Positions 26,496 to 35,121 of a stretch of DNA of 64,000 nt are shown here, in pieces (the stretch's first letter is position 1; the number at the start of each line of letters is the position of its first letter). The DNA comes from Erysipelotrichaceae bacterium 7770_A6 (GTDB taxonomy: Bacteria > Bacillota_I > Bacilli_A > Erysipelotrichales > Erysipelotrichaceae). The position numbers and the translations under genes were made by a program. The stretch is from NCBI GenBank assembly GCA_014610835.1, contig QQXM01000008.1, forward strand, positions 1-64,000, in the 5' to 3' direction. The notes beneath the pieces were generated by a model. That model did not search any database and was not told the origin of the DNA. It saw only the letters and a program-made list of their open reading frames with translations.

Positions 26496-27533
26496 TTAAT
26501 ATACCAATAGCGCACGGATACGATCTGGTGCTATTTGATAACGAATTCCTTCAATAATATTGATCAGATTCTGAATTTCTGTTTCCGCAAGTAATAAATA
26601 ACTCAAGAAAACAACATGAGAATCCTGATAATATTCAAACATATGATGACCCATGTTAAATTGAATCATCTGAACATACTGTTCAATACTTGTAAATCTT
26701 AGATCATGTGTATAACGATGATATTTCTTCGCAACACGTTCTAATACTTCATCTGCATCACAGTTTTCAATCATATCATCCAGTTCATGTTTTTTAAAAA
26801 AACATGTATATGGAAGCATAAACTTCTCAATTGTCAGTGATGATTCTTTGAAGTATTTCTTCAAACGATAAATTGCTGATAGATTAATCAATTCTGCTTT
26901 TGACATGATCAGCTGATCTAAAGCAACATTCACTTCATTTTTCTTTGTCAGATCTAATAATTGAATCGTATCTTTATACAGTTCTAATTCAAGATCATGT
27001 TCCAGTGCAATGTAATCAATTTCTTCCAGTCTTTCAGACTGATATTTGAATATGATTCTCTCATACGCTGTACCCTTTAAGACATCTAATAATTCACTAA
27101 AGCTTGTTACTTCTGGTAAACGTTTAATGTCAAAAGAAAAATATTTTTGCGCGAACATTGGAAGATCCGATATAATTCCACTTCTGATTTCTTCATCATT
27201 TGTGACAATATATCTCACACATGCTAAGATCATACGAATCTCTGAACGCATTACAAATGCATAGATAAAGCCTCTATCATTTTCACCACCATAGCGTTCT
27301 AGTTTCTCTAAGCGATGGAAAATATCCATACGCAATAAAGATTCCAGCTGTTCTCTATGAATTGCCTTTTCATTGATTCCATCCAATGTTTTTGAAAAAT
27401 ATGTTTCGTTCTTTAAATAGCTGGCTACTTCAGGTACAGATTTTTTTTGAATCAAAGTTTCATACTCATTTGCTTGAAGGCGACTACCGAACATTGCTCT
27501 TGCTTTCGTACTCATTGCTAACTCTGAGCTCAT
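26496..27533 (-). CDS. ntpC: V-type ATPase subunit C
   Basis: Subunit that connects the central stalk to the membrane ring, 345 aa, helical. Signatures are ARAMFGSRLQANEYETL at the N-terminus and the C-terminal AETEIQNLINIIEGIRYQI, the typical end of NtpC/AhaC. AGGAGG precedes the ATG. Its place between subunits H and I differs from E. hirae, where ntpC lies after ntpE. Confidence 0.92.
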   Translation of the reverse strand: MSSELAMSTKARAMFGSRLQANEYETLIQKKSVPEVASYLKNETYFSKTLDGINEKAIHREQLESLLRMDIFHRLEKLERYGGENDRGFIYAFVMRSEIRMILACVRYIVTNDEEIRSGIISDLPMFAQKYFSFDIKRLPEVTSFSELLDVLKGTAYERIIFKYQSERLEEIDYIALEHDLELELYKDTIQLLDLTKKNEVNVALDQLIMSKAELINLSAIYRLKKYFKESSLTIEKFMLPYTCFFKKHELDDMIENCDADEVLERVAKKYHRYTHDLRFTSIEQYVQMIQFNMGHHMFEYYQDSHVVFLSYLLLAETEIQNLINIIEGIRYQIAPDRIRALLVY

Positions 27534-27545
27534 ATTCGCCTCCTG

Positions 27546-27866
27546 TTATGATTCAACACTGATAATTCTTGTAACCAGTTCTTTTTTCCATTGTTCTTTA
27601 TTTGCGTTATACATTTCAGTTAATCTTTGAACATTCTTTTCATACAACGCTTTGTTTTCTTCTTGGTTTTTTGCAACTTCCTGTGCAAGTTCTTTCTTTG
27701 TCTGCTCTACTTTGCTTTTTACATCAGCCCAGGCATCGTCAGAAAGTTTCTTTTTTTCCTCTTCTACAGCTTGTTTGAGTTCAGCACGTTTTGCATATTG
27801 CTTCTGAATCGCTTCACGTGTTTTTTCATCTGTCTCAATCAACTGTAAGATAGCATCCATTTCCAT
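27546..27866 (-). CDS. V-type ATPase subunit G/H (peripheral stalk)
   Basis: First gene of the operon, 106 aa. It is a single long amphipathic helix rich in Lys and Glu (about residues 15-90), as expected of the subunit that pairs with E in the peripheral stalk (NtpF, AhaH). GAGG precedes the ATG. A TATTAAAAT-like -10 region lies about 30 nt upstream. The assignment rests on position and coiled-coil character. Confidence 0.82.
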   Translation of the reverse strand: MEMDAILQLIETDEKTREAIQKQYAKRAELKQAVEEEKKKLSDDAWADVKSKVEQTKKELAQEVAKNQEENKALYEKNVQRLTEMYNANKEQWKKELVTRIISVES

Positions 27867-27911
27867 AATAAATACCTCTTATCTTTTTGACCCACTTATT
27901 TTAATACTTTA

Positions 27912-27972
27912 CTTATAAAAATAAAGAGTTTCTTGTGAAATCAAAAAGTTAATAATTTCACATAAACTCTTT
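27912..27972 (-). terminator. Terminator of the GNAT gene, before the V-ATPase operon
   Basis: A long stem of AAAGAGTTT and AAACTCTTT, extended by TGTGAAAT and ATTTCACA with one bulge, then ATTTTTATAA on the minus strand. It separates the GNAT gene from the V-ATPase promoter. Confidence 0.75.
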
Positions 27973-27973
27973 T

Positions 27974-28588
27974 TTAACGGATCATGTCGTAAACGTGATA
28001 TCCATGTCCACAATTTCGTGTTCGATACAGGATCATCCCTAAATGTTCATACTTCTTTGCTTTTAAAATATCATCGGTTTCTAATGCAACCATAATGCCA
28101 TACTGCTGGGCATGCGCATATACAAATTCCATCATTTCTCTCATAAATCCTTGATGCTGATATTGCTTCAATACAACAAGAATATCTACAGAAACATAGC
28201 GTGCATTTCTTTTCATGATTTCTTGAGAAATCGTACCACCATCATTAGATGAAATTCGTGAATAATCCAATACTTTCTGGAAACCACCCAATGCTTCTGT
28301 TTCCGCAAGCATTTCTTTAATCACATGAATTAATGTAATACGATGTCCTTCAGAATCCGTCATAATAAGATATGACTCTCCCCCTTCACTCATATACGCA
28401 CATCCACTTCTTACTGCAGCTTCAAATACAGCGCGCATAAAGATATACATTGATTCTCTTGTCAGAAAGAATCCTTTCATACCGATTTCACCTTCGGAAT
28501 ATTCATAATCAAAAAATGCATCTGCAATGTCTTTTGCAATTTCAGATATTTTTTCAGCAGACAGTTTTTTATCAATTGGAACAATCAT
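27974..28588 (-). CDS. GNAT-family acetyltransferase-like protein
   Basis: A 204-aa protein resembling GCN5-related N-acetyltransferases: SVDILVVLKQYQHQGFMREM carries the QxxGxM acetyl-CoA loop, followed by an LETDDILKAKKYEHLGM segment typical of the C-terminal strands. The N-terminal half (about 1-100) matches nothing I recognise. GAGGG precedes MIVPIDKK and a TATAAT lies at 28613-28618. The substrate is unknown. Confidence 0.72.
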   Translation of the reverse strand: MIVPIDKKLSAEKISEIAKDIADAFFDYEYSEGEIGMKGFFLTRESMYIFMRAVFEAAVRSGCAYMSEGGESYLIMTDSEGHRITLIHVIKEMLAETEALGGFQKVLDYSRISSNDGGTISQEIMKRNARYVSVDILVVLKQYQHQGFMREMMEFVYAHAQQYGIMVALETDDILKAKKYEHLGMILYRTRNCGHGYHVYDMIR

Positions 28589-28616
28589 ATTTTTTCCCTC
28601 TATTTCGCATCCATTA

Positions 28617-28645
28617 TAAAAAAAAGAATGGCAAAATGCCATTCT
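28617..28645 (-). terminator. Terminator of the nucleoside ABC operon
   Basis: AGAATGGCA and TGCCATTCT with loop AAA; the T tract on the minus strand runs into the TATAAT of the GNAT gene. Confidence 0.88.
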
Positions 28646-28649
28646 AATA

Positions 28650-29588
28650 TTAACGTGTAGATTTGTCATATGGAATTCCTTCTGCCTTTGGTGCCATTGA
28701 ATTCTTTGATGAGAATGCTAATACAATCAAAGAAATGATATATGGCAATAAGTTATATACAGTCGATGGAATATTCATAGAAGCAAGCAGTGGAATACCA
28801 GAATATACAGAACCTAAGGATCTGAAGAATCCGAATAACAATGCAGCCAATGCAATTCTATGTGGTTTCCATTGACCAAAGATCATAACAGCCAATGCTA
28901 AGAAGCCATATCCCGCAACACCATTTTCAAATGTCCAGCTAGAACCAGCAGTAATATAAGCAATACCGCCAAGACCGCCAAGCATACCAGAAATCAATAC
29001 ACCAGCCCAGCGCATCTTGAATACGTCGATACCTACAGAGTTAGCAGCCTGTGGATTTTCACCACATGCCATTAGTCTTAGACCAAATCTAGTCTTGTAA
29101 AGAACGACATATGCGGCAATCACTGCAACTACTGCAACAAGCATAAACCAGTTAAATTCAAATCCACCAATCTGAACTGTTAAATCTGGACGGTTATCAA
29201 TGTAGTAAACAACAGAAGAAACATCACTGGAATCTACAGATAAGTTAATTGCTTTTACAATAACTGCAGATACTGCTGTTGCTAACATGTTCATTGCAGT
29301 ACCAATCAATGTCTGATCAGCATTGAAATGAATTGCTGCTACACCAAGCAATGCAGAATATAACATACCAAATGCAATGGCACCAACCAATGTAACGATG
29401 ACAGTGATAAAGCTAGGTACATCTACTGGCATGTATTTCAGTACAAGTGCTCCGCCAAGTGCACCAACAACCATGATTCCTTCAAGACCAAGATTAATAA
29501 TACCGGAATGTTCTGAGAAGCATCCTCCTAAAGCAACCAATGCAAGAACGGAAGCAAACAGAAGCATATATTGAAGTAACAATACCAT
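28650..29588 (-). CDS. nupQ: BMP-type nucleoside ABC transporter permease 2
   Basis: Permease of 312 aa with eight to ten hydrophobic segments, similar to YufQ/NupQ. The family motif GGCFSEHSGIINLGLEGIM is near the N-terminus, and CGENPQAANSVGIDVFKMRW is the coupling loop. It starts in the stop codon of the other permease gene (TAATG). With NupP, NupO and the BMP lipoprotein it forms an importer for nucleosides; substrate range is by analogy to B. subtilis NupNOPQ. Confidence 0.9.
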   Translation of the reverse strand: MVLLLQYMLLFASVLALVALGGCFSEHSGIINLGLEGIMVVGALGGALVLKYMPVDVPSFITVIVTLVGAIAFGMLYSALLGVAAIHFNADQTLIGTAMNMLATAVSAVIVKAINLSVDSSDVSSVVYYIDNRPDLTVQIGGFEFNWFMLVAVVAVIAAYVVLYKTRFGLRLMACGENPQAANSVGIDVFKMRWAGVLISGMLGGLGGIAYITAGSSWTFENGVAGYGFLALAVMIFGQWKPHRIALAALLFGFFRSLGSVYSGIPLLASMNIPSTVYNLLPYIISLIVLAFSSKNSMAPKAEGIPYDKSTR

Positions 29589-30679
29589 TATCTGTTATCT
29601 CCTTTCTTCTTACTATGTAAGAGTGTTCGAATGAATCCCATGAATCCGCAAAGGTAAATAATAATTGCGGTAATCAAATCAGGAATCTGAGATGGGAATG
29701 CTGTTTTATCAAGGAAGACAGCACCATCTGTAATATGCTGAATAAAGTATGAGGAGAAGATTGTTCCAATTGGATTTAATCCTCCTAGGAACGTTGCGGC
29801 AATACCATTGAATCCCATTGCTGGAACAGATGTCTGTCCAACTTCCCATTCTGCAATACCAGAAAGATAGAAGAAGGAAGCACCTATTGCGGCAAGTGCA
29901 CCACCAATTGCCAACGTAACGATGATGTTTTTCTTTTCTTTCATACCTGCATATTTAGCAGCATCTTTATTGTAACCTGTTGCGACAAGTTCATATCCGA
30001 ACTCTGTTTTATTTAAAACAAACCAGACTAGAATTGCGATAATAATGGAAAGTGGAATTGCAATGGTTACCTTGTCGTTGCTGAACAGCTTATCCAATCC
30101 AAGACTTGGCAGGATTGCAGCGTTTCCATGTCCCTGCAGCTTTAATGTGTAAGGACTTGTTGGCTCTTTTACACCAGCTAACAACATGTTGACACAATAT
30201 AATGAAATCCAGTTCAGCATGATGCCAGAGATAACTTCATTTACATTTCTAAATGCTTTTAATACCCCAATGAGTACACCACTCAATGCACCAGCAGCAG
30301 CACTCAATACAACACATAAAAACCAAGGAAGTTTTAAACTCAATCCACAGAATAAAGCAACACCAGCACCAAGTGCATATTGACCAGCAGCACCGATATT
30401 AAATAAGCCAACTTTGTAACAGAAGCATACGCTCAATGCACAAAGAATCAGTGGAGAAGTCTTAACAAGTGTACTTCCAAAATATTTCACACAGATCTTT
30501 CCCATTGGGTAGTTAAAGTAATTCTTTAAGATAGAACAGATACCTTTAAATGCCTCAGAAGGATTGATCAACAGCAATACAATAAAACCAATCAATACAC
30601 CAAGTACGATACAGATCAATGCAGCCAGAACAGCCTGTACAGATGGTCTATCAAGAAAACTTTTCTTCTCTTTCATCAT
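29588..30679 (-). CDS. nupP: BMP-type nucleoside ABC transporter permease 1
   Basis: Permease of 363 aa similar to YufP/NupP, with about ten hydrophobic segments. Signatures are FNIGAAGQYALGAGVALF and the coupling loop ATGYNKDAAKYAGMKEKK. The ATG overlaps the ATPase gene stop (ATGA). It ends one base inside the start of the second permease gene. Confidence 0.9.
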   Translation of the reverse strand: MMKEKKSFLDRPSVQAVLAALICIVLGVLIGFIVLLLINPSEAFKGICSILKNYFNYPMGKICVKYFGSTLVKTSPLILCALSVCFCYKVGLFNIGAAGQYALGAGVALFCGLSLKLPWFLCVVLSAAAGALSGVLIGVLKAFRNVNEVISGIMLNWISLYCVNMLLAGVKEPTSPYTLKLQGHGNAAILPSLGLDKLFSNDKVTIAIPLSIIIAILVWFVLNKTEFGYELVATGYNKDAAKYAGMKEKKNIIVTLAIGGALAAIGASFFYLSGIAEWEVGQTSVPAMGFNGIAATFLGGLNPIGTIFSSYFIQHITDGAVFLDKTAFPSQIPDLITAIIIYLCGFMGFIRTLLHSKKKGDNR

Positions 30680-32220
30680 TCTGCTCCTTTCTGCACATTT
30701 CTTTTCGCACCAGCCATATATAAACCAAGTTCTTCAACCGTTGTCTTCTTAGGGTCTAATTCACCAACGATTTCACCTTCATACATAACTAAGATACGAT
30801 CAGAAAGATTCATAACTTCTTCCAGTTCAAGAGAAATCAATAGAATTGCTTTTCCATTGTCTCTATCCGCAATCAACTGTTTATGGATAAATTCAATTGC
30901 ACCAACGTCAAGACCTCTTGTAGGCTGCACCGCAACAAGCAAATCATGATCTTTATCAAGCTCACGCGCAATAATTGCTTTCTGCTGGTTGCCACCAGAC
31001 ATAGAACGTGCAACTGTAGAAGCACCTTGACCACTACGTACATCAAATTTATCAATCAATGTATTCGCATATTTACGGATTTCATCTTTCTTTAAAATAC
31101 CAGCTTTATTCACAAATTGAGGCTGCCAGTATCTCTGCAGAACAATGTTGTAATCCAGTGGATAATCCAGTACAAGACCATGTTTATGACGATCTTCTGG
31201 AATATGAGACATTTTTAAAGATCTTTGACGAATAGATTGATTTGTAATATCTTCTCCACTCAATGTAATCTTGCCACTTGTGACTGGTTCTAGTCCTGTA
31301 ATACCATAGACAAGTTCTGTCTGTCCATTTCCTTCAATTCCCGCAATACAAACGATTTCTCCTGCTTTGACATCAAAAGAAACATTCTTTACTGCGTTAT
31401 TGGAATGGCGTTTACTAGACATTGTCAGGTTTTCAACCTGTAGAACAGTCTGTGAAGGATGTGCTTCATCTTTTTCAACAACAAGCTGTACATCTCTACC
31501 AACCATCATTCTAGAAAGTTCTGCTTCACTTGTTTCTTTAACATTTACTGTACCAATGCATTTACCTTTTCTAAGTACAGTAACACGATCCGCTACTTCC
31601 ATAATTTCATTCAGCTTATGAGAAATAAACAGAATTGATTTTCCTTCACTTGCAAGATGCTTCATGATCTGCATCAATTCTTCAATTTCCTGTGGTGTTA
31701 ATACCGCAGTAGGTTCATCAAAAATCAGAATTTCATTGTCTCGATACAACATCTTTAGAATTTCTGTTCTTTGCTGCATACCAACTGTAATATCTGAAAT
31801 TTTTGCATCTGGATCAATCTGTAATCCATATCTTTCAGATAGATCCATAACTTTCTTTCTTGCTTCCTGCTTCTGCAAGATTCCATTTTTTGTATCTTCA
31901 ACACCTAAAATGATATTATCCAATACTGGAAAACATTGAACTAATTTAAAATGCTGATGAACCATTCCGATACCTAATGCATTGGCATCGTTAGGGTCAT
32001 TGATTTTAACTTCTTTGCCATCCTTTTTAATTACACCTTCTTCAGCTTGATACAGTCCAAATAAAACTGACATCAAAGTTGACTTACCAGCACCATTTTC
32101 TCCAAGCAGAGCATGAATTTCACCTTTTTTTAATTGTAGAGTGATATCATCATTTGCCACGATACCTGGAAAACGCTTTGTAATGTGTAACATTTCAATT
32201 GCGTAATTTTCGCTAGACAT
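30676..32220 (-). CDS. nupO: BMP-type nucleoside ABC transporter ATPase (two ABC domains)
   Basis: Fused duplicated ATPase of 514 aa, as in sugar and nucleoside importers. Domain 1 has LLGENGAGKSTLM and IFDEPTAVLTP; domain 2 has a diverged Walker A (IAGIEGNGQTEL), signature MSGGNQQK and AVQPTRGLDVGA. AAGGAAGGAG precedes the ATG. A terminator lies between this gene and the upstream lipoprotein gene, which would keep ATPase levels below those of the binding protein. Confidence 0.92.
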   Translation of the reverse strand: MSSENYAIEMLHITKRFPGIVANDDITLQLKKGEIHALLGENGAGKSTLMSVLFGLYQAEEGVIKKDGKEVKINDPNDANALGIGMVHQHFKLVQCFPVLDNIILGVEDTKNGILQKQEARKKVMDLSERYGLQIDPDAKISDITVGMQQRTEILKMLYRDNEILIFDEPTAVLTPQEIEELMQIMKHLASEGKSILFISHKLNEIMEVADRVTVLRKGKCIGTVNVKETSEAELSRMMVGRDVQLVVEKDEAHPSQTVLQVENLTMSSKRHSNNAVKNVSFDVKAGEIVCIAGIEGNGQTELVYGITGLEPVTSGKITLSGEDITNQSIRQRSLKMSHIPEDRHKHGLVLDYPLDYNIVLQRYWQPQFVNKAGILKKDEIRKYANTLIDKFDVRSGQGASTVARSMSGGNQQKAIIARELDKDHDLLVAVQPTRGLDVGAIEFIHKQLIADRDNGKAILLISLELEEVMNLSDRILVMYEGEIVGELDPKKTTVEELGLYMAGAKRNVQKGAE

Positions 32221-32257
32221 GATGGTCTCCTTCCTTGATTCTTCTAATATTAATTAT

Positions 32258-32297
32258 ATTAAAAAAAAAGGATGGAATAAAGCGTTTCCATCCTTCT
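32258..32297 (-). terminator. Intra-operon terminator between the BMP lipoprotein and nupO
   Basis: AAGGATGGAA and TTCCATCCTT with an 8-nt loop, then TTTTTTTTTAATATAATTAA on the minus strand. It probably attenuates the downstream ABC genes; a TATAAT-like box follows it. Confidence 0.85.
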
Positions 32298-32321
32298 TTT
32301 CGACAAATTATCTATATTGAC

Positions 32322-33530
32322 TTATGCAAGAATTGTTCCCTGGAAGTCAATCTTAACGTTTTCAGCTGTTGGTTCTGGAGCTGATGTATCGTTAGAAACC
32401 TTGATCTTTCCATCAAACATATCCTTAACTAATGCCTTGTAGTCTTCAACAGTGAACTTACCGTCTTCAAACTGTGTTGTTTCTTCAGGAATCTGTACAT
32501 AGTTAGCTGTTGGATCATCACCAGAAACAAGACCTAATGTATCGATCTTACCAGCTAATTTATCCCAGTTGCCATCCTTGATTTCATCAAGAGCATTTTC
32601 AACAGTAACAGCAAGACCCTTCATAGCAGAAGTAACTGTCATACCATCACCATAGTCAGCATCGATAGAAGCGCTCTGGTCAACGTCAACACCAATCATC
32701 TTGCCATTAGCAGCCTTGGCAGCTTCAGCAGCAGAGATATAAACACGTCCACCACAACCGAATACTACTTCTGTACCATTTGCGAACCATGTATCCATTG
32801 TAGCCTTGATAGCTGGATCTTCAGAGAACTTACCACCGTATACATACTTGATTTCAACGTCTTTTTCACCAAGTTCCTTAGCAGCAGCGTCAGCACCCCG
32901 AACATAGCCGTAACCATAACGCATAACAGCTGGAACAGCCATACCACCTAAGAAACCAAGCTTTTTATAACCAAGCTTAACTGCAGCATAACCTGCCATA
33001 TAACCAGCTAATTCTTCCTGGTAAATAGCACAGTATACATTATCAATATTTACATACTTTTCAAAATCCCAGTTAGATGGGTTGTAGTCATACTTTTCAC
33101 CTGCAGCTGTAACACCTGCTTCAAGTAAGTCGCCTTCAGCAACGTCAAGAGCTACAAACTTAACATCAGGATATTCCTTAGCACATGCTACTACAGAACC
33201 AGCAAATAAGTAACCAGGCATAACAACTACGTTATGTCCTTCAGCAATTGCTGTTTCGATAGCCTGTACACGAGCATCTGTTGTGTCAGCAGATGGCTTG
33301 TAGTACTTGAAATCAGCACCGTTCTTTTCGCTCCATGCCTTAGAAGCTTCGTAAGTTGTCTGGTTGAATGATTTATCTGTAATTTCACCAGAGTCTGTAA
33401 TCATCGCAACAGAAATATCAGATGTTGCTGATGTTGTTTTGTTTGATCCGTCTGTGTCTTTACCAGAAGAACAAGCAACTAAGCTTGTTGCCATAAGACC
33501 AGAAAGGACCAGTTTGAATAATTTCTTCAT
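32322..33530 (-). CDS. BMP-family nucleoside-binding lipoprotein
   Basis: Extracellular substrate-binding protein of 402 aa. The signal peptide ends at the lipobox LVACSSG. The Bmp/PnrA fold is seen in VAMITDSGEITDKSFNQTTY, VVMPGYLFAGSV and KLGFLGGMAVPAV. The start MKKLFKLVLS has GAAGGAGG upstream. The leader of about 80 nt contains TATAAT but no purine riboswitch elements. The gene is first in the operon with the ABC ATPase and two permeases. Confidence 0.92.
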   Translation of the reverse strand: MKKLFKLVLSGLMATSLVACSSGKDTDGSNKTTSATSDISVAMITDSGEITDKSFNQTTYEASKAWSEKNGADFKYYKPSADTTDARVQAIETAIAEGHNVVVMPGYLFAGSVVACAKEYPDVKFVALDVAEGDLLEAGVTAAGEKYDYNPSNWDFEKYVNIDNVYCAIYQEELAGYMAGYAAVKLGYKKLGFLGGMAVPAVMRYGYGYVRGADAAAKELGEKDVEIKYVYGGKFSEDPAIKATMDTWFANGTEVVFGCGGRVYISAAEAAKAANGKMIGVDVDQSASIDADYGDGMTVTSAMKGLAVTVENALDEIKDGNWDKLAGKIDTLGLVSGDDPTANYVQIPEETTQFEDGKFTVEDYKALVKDMFDGKIKVSNDTSAPEPTAENVKIDFQGTILA

Positions 33531-33731
33531 TATTCTTTTCCTCCTTCGCAAAGGCTTGCTTCACGTTATCTATATTTTACTTTTTTTTAATATGAAGTTT
33601 CAATGATTATTCGAGAAATTATAGACAATTTCACTAAAACGTAATCGCAATTTACATTTGTTCTCAACAATTTATGAAATTGTTTTCATGAATTGACAAA
33701 TGGTATACTTTATACAGACAGGAGTTTTAAA

Positions 33732-35111
33732 ATGGTTTTTAGCAGTCTGACATTTTTGTATGCATATTTACCAATCGTTTTATTCATTTACTATATTTCT
33801 CCACTACAATGCAGAAATCTTGTTTTATTCATTGTTTCTTTGATTTTCTATGGATGGAGCAATCCACTGTACATATGCATCATGCTATTTTCTATCGTTA
33901 TGAATTATATGTTTGGTCACTGGATCAAAACATATCAAAACAAAGCAAAAACACTCCTTATACTATGTATCATCTGTAACCTTTCCATTTTATTTTTCTT
34001 TAAGTATTACACATTTGTAAACAATACGCTGCAATCATCTGGCATCTATATCTTGCCTGCCGTATCTATTGCATTGCCAATTGGTATTTCTTTCTACACT
34101 TTCCAGGCAATGAGCTATCCAATTGACCTATACACAAATACAATCACACCACAGAAAAGTCTCATCAACTTTGGAACATATGTAACGATGTTCCCTCAGC
34201 TGATTGCAGGTCCAATCGTTCGCTATAAAGATATTGCCTCTCAACTCACACAGAGAAAATATACACTCGATCGTTTTTCCTATGGCATTCAACGATTTGT
34301 CATCGGTTTAAGCAAAAAAGTCATGCTCGCAAACACATGTGGAGAAATCTACGAATCTATTGAAACATTACACTTTTCAGAGACTTCTGTCTGCACAAGC
34401 TGGATTGGAATTCTCTGTTATACATTTCAAATCTATTTTGATTTTTCTGGATATTCAGATATGGCAATTGGCTTAGGAGAGATGTTTGGATTTCATTTTC
34501 TTGAAAACTTTAATTATCCATACATTTCTAAATCCATTACAGAATTCTGGCGAAGATGGCATATTTCACTATCCTCCTGGTTTAAAGACTATGTCTATAT
34601 TCCACTTGGAGGAAATCGAAAAGGATACAAACGACAATGTTTGAATCTATTTGTTGTATGGCTGCTTTGTGGCTTATGGCATGGTGCCAGCTGGAACTTT
34701 GTATTGTGGGGTGCATTCTATGGAATTGTACTATGGATTGAAAAAATATTTCTATCTAAGATCCTTGCCAAAATTCCAAAAGTATTTGCACATATATATA
34801 CAATGATTGTCGTCATGCTCGCGTGGGTACTATTCTCACATACAGATATTTCACAGGCCATTCATTCAATCTCCATGTTATTTGGGAACTGCCCTGCTTT
34901 CTATAATGCTGTTACGTTCTACTATATTCGTAACAATGCATTCTTATTCATGATCTGTTTCATCGCATGTACTCCAGTTGCGAAAACAAAATGGAATGTT
35001 TTCAAAAAGCTTCACTGGATCTATCCTGTTGTATTGATGATACTTATGATTCTCTCAACTGCATTCATTATCAATGGAACGTATAATCCATTCCTGTACT
35101 TTAGATTCTAG
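33732..35111 (+). CDS. MBOAT-family membrane O-acyltransferase (AlgI/DltB-like)
   Basis: Membrane enzyme of 459 aa that transfers acyl groups onto an extracellular polymer or lipid. It has about ten hydrophobic segments and the MBOAT motifs QLIAGPIVRYKDI (about 155-170), the FWRRWHISLSSWFKDYVYIP block, and LCGLWHGASWNFVLWG with the catalytic His. CAGGAG precedes MVFSSLTFLY; TATACT lies 25 nt upstream. The DHHW gene follows at 10 bp. The pair resembles alginate or wall-polymer acetylation systems (AlgI with AlgJ/X); the acceptor is unknown. Confidence 0.92.
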   Translation: MVFSSLTFLYAYLPIVLFIYYISPLQCRNLVLFIVSLIFYGWSNPLYICIMLFSIVMNYMFGHWIKTYQNKAKTLLILCIICNLSILFFFKYYTFVNNTLQSSGIYILPAVSIALPIGISFYTFQAMSYPIDLYTNTITPQKSLINFGTYVTMFPQLIAGPIVRYKDIASQLTQRKYTLDRFSYGIQRFVIGLSKKVMLANTCGEIYESIETLHFSETSVCTSWIGILCYTFQIYFDFSGYSDMAIGLGEMFGFHFLENFNYPYISKSITEFWRRWHISLSSWFKDYVYIPLGGNRKGYKRQCLNLFVVWLLCGLWHGASWNFVLWGAFYGIVLWIEKIFLSKILAKIPKVFAHIYTMIVVMLAWVLFSHTDISQAIHSISMLFGNCPAFYNAVTFYYIRNNAFLFMICFIACTPVAKTKWNVFKKLHWIYPVVLMILMILSTAFIINGTYNPFLYFRF

Positions 35112-35121
35112 GAGGTTTTTT

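Noticed and set aside
19445-27866. V-ATPase as a recent transfer from archaea
   Set aside because: V-type operons are widespread in Firmicutes, and base composition and ribosome sites are like those of the neighbours.
33531-33731. Purine riboswitch upstream of the nucleoside-binding lipoprotein
   Set aside because: The conserved loop sequences of the purine aptamer are absent; only promoter-like elements for the two divergent genes are seen.
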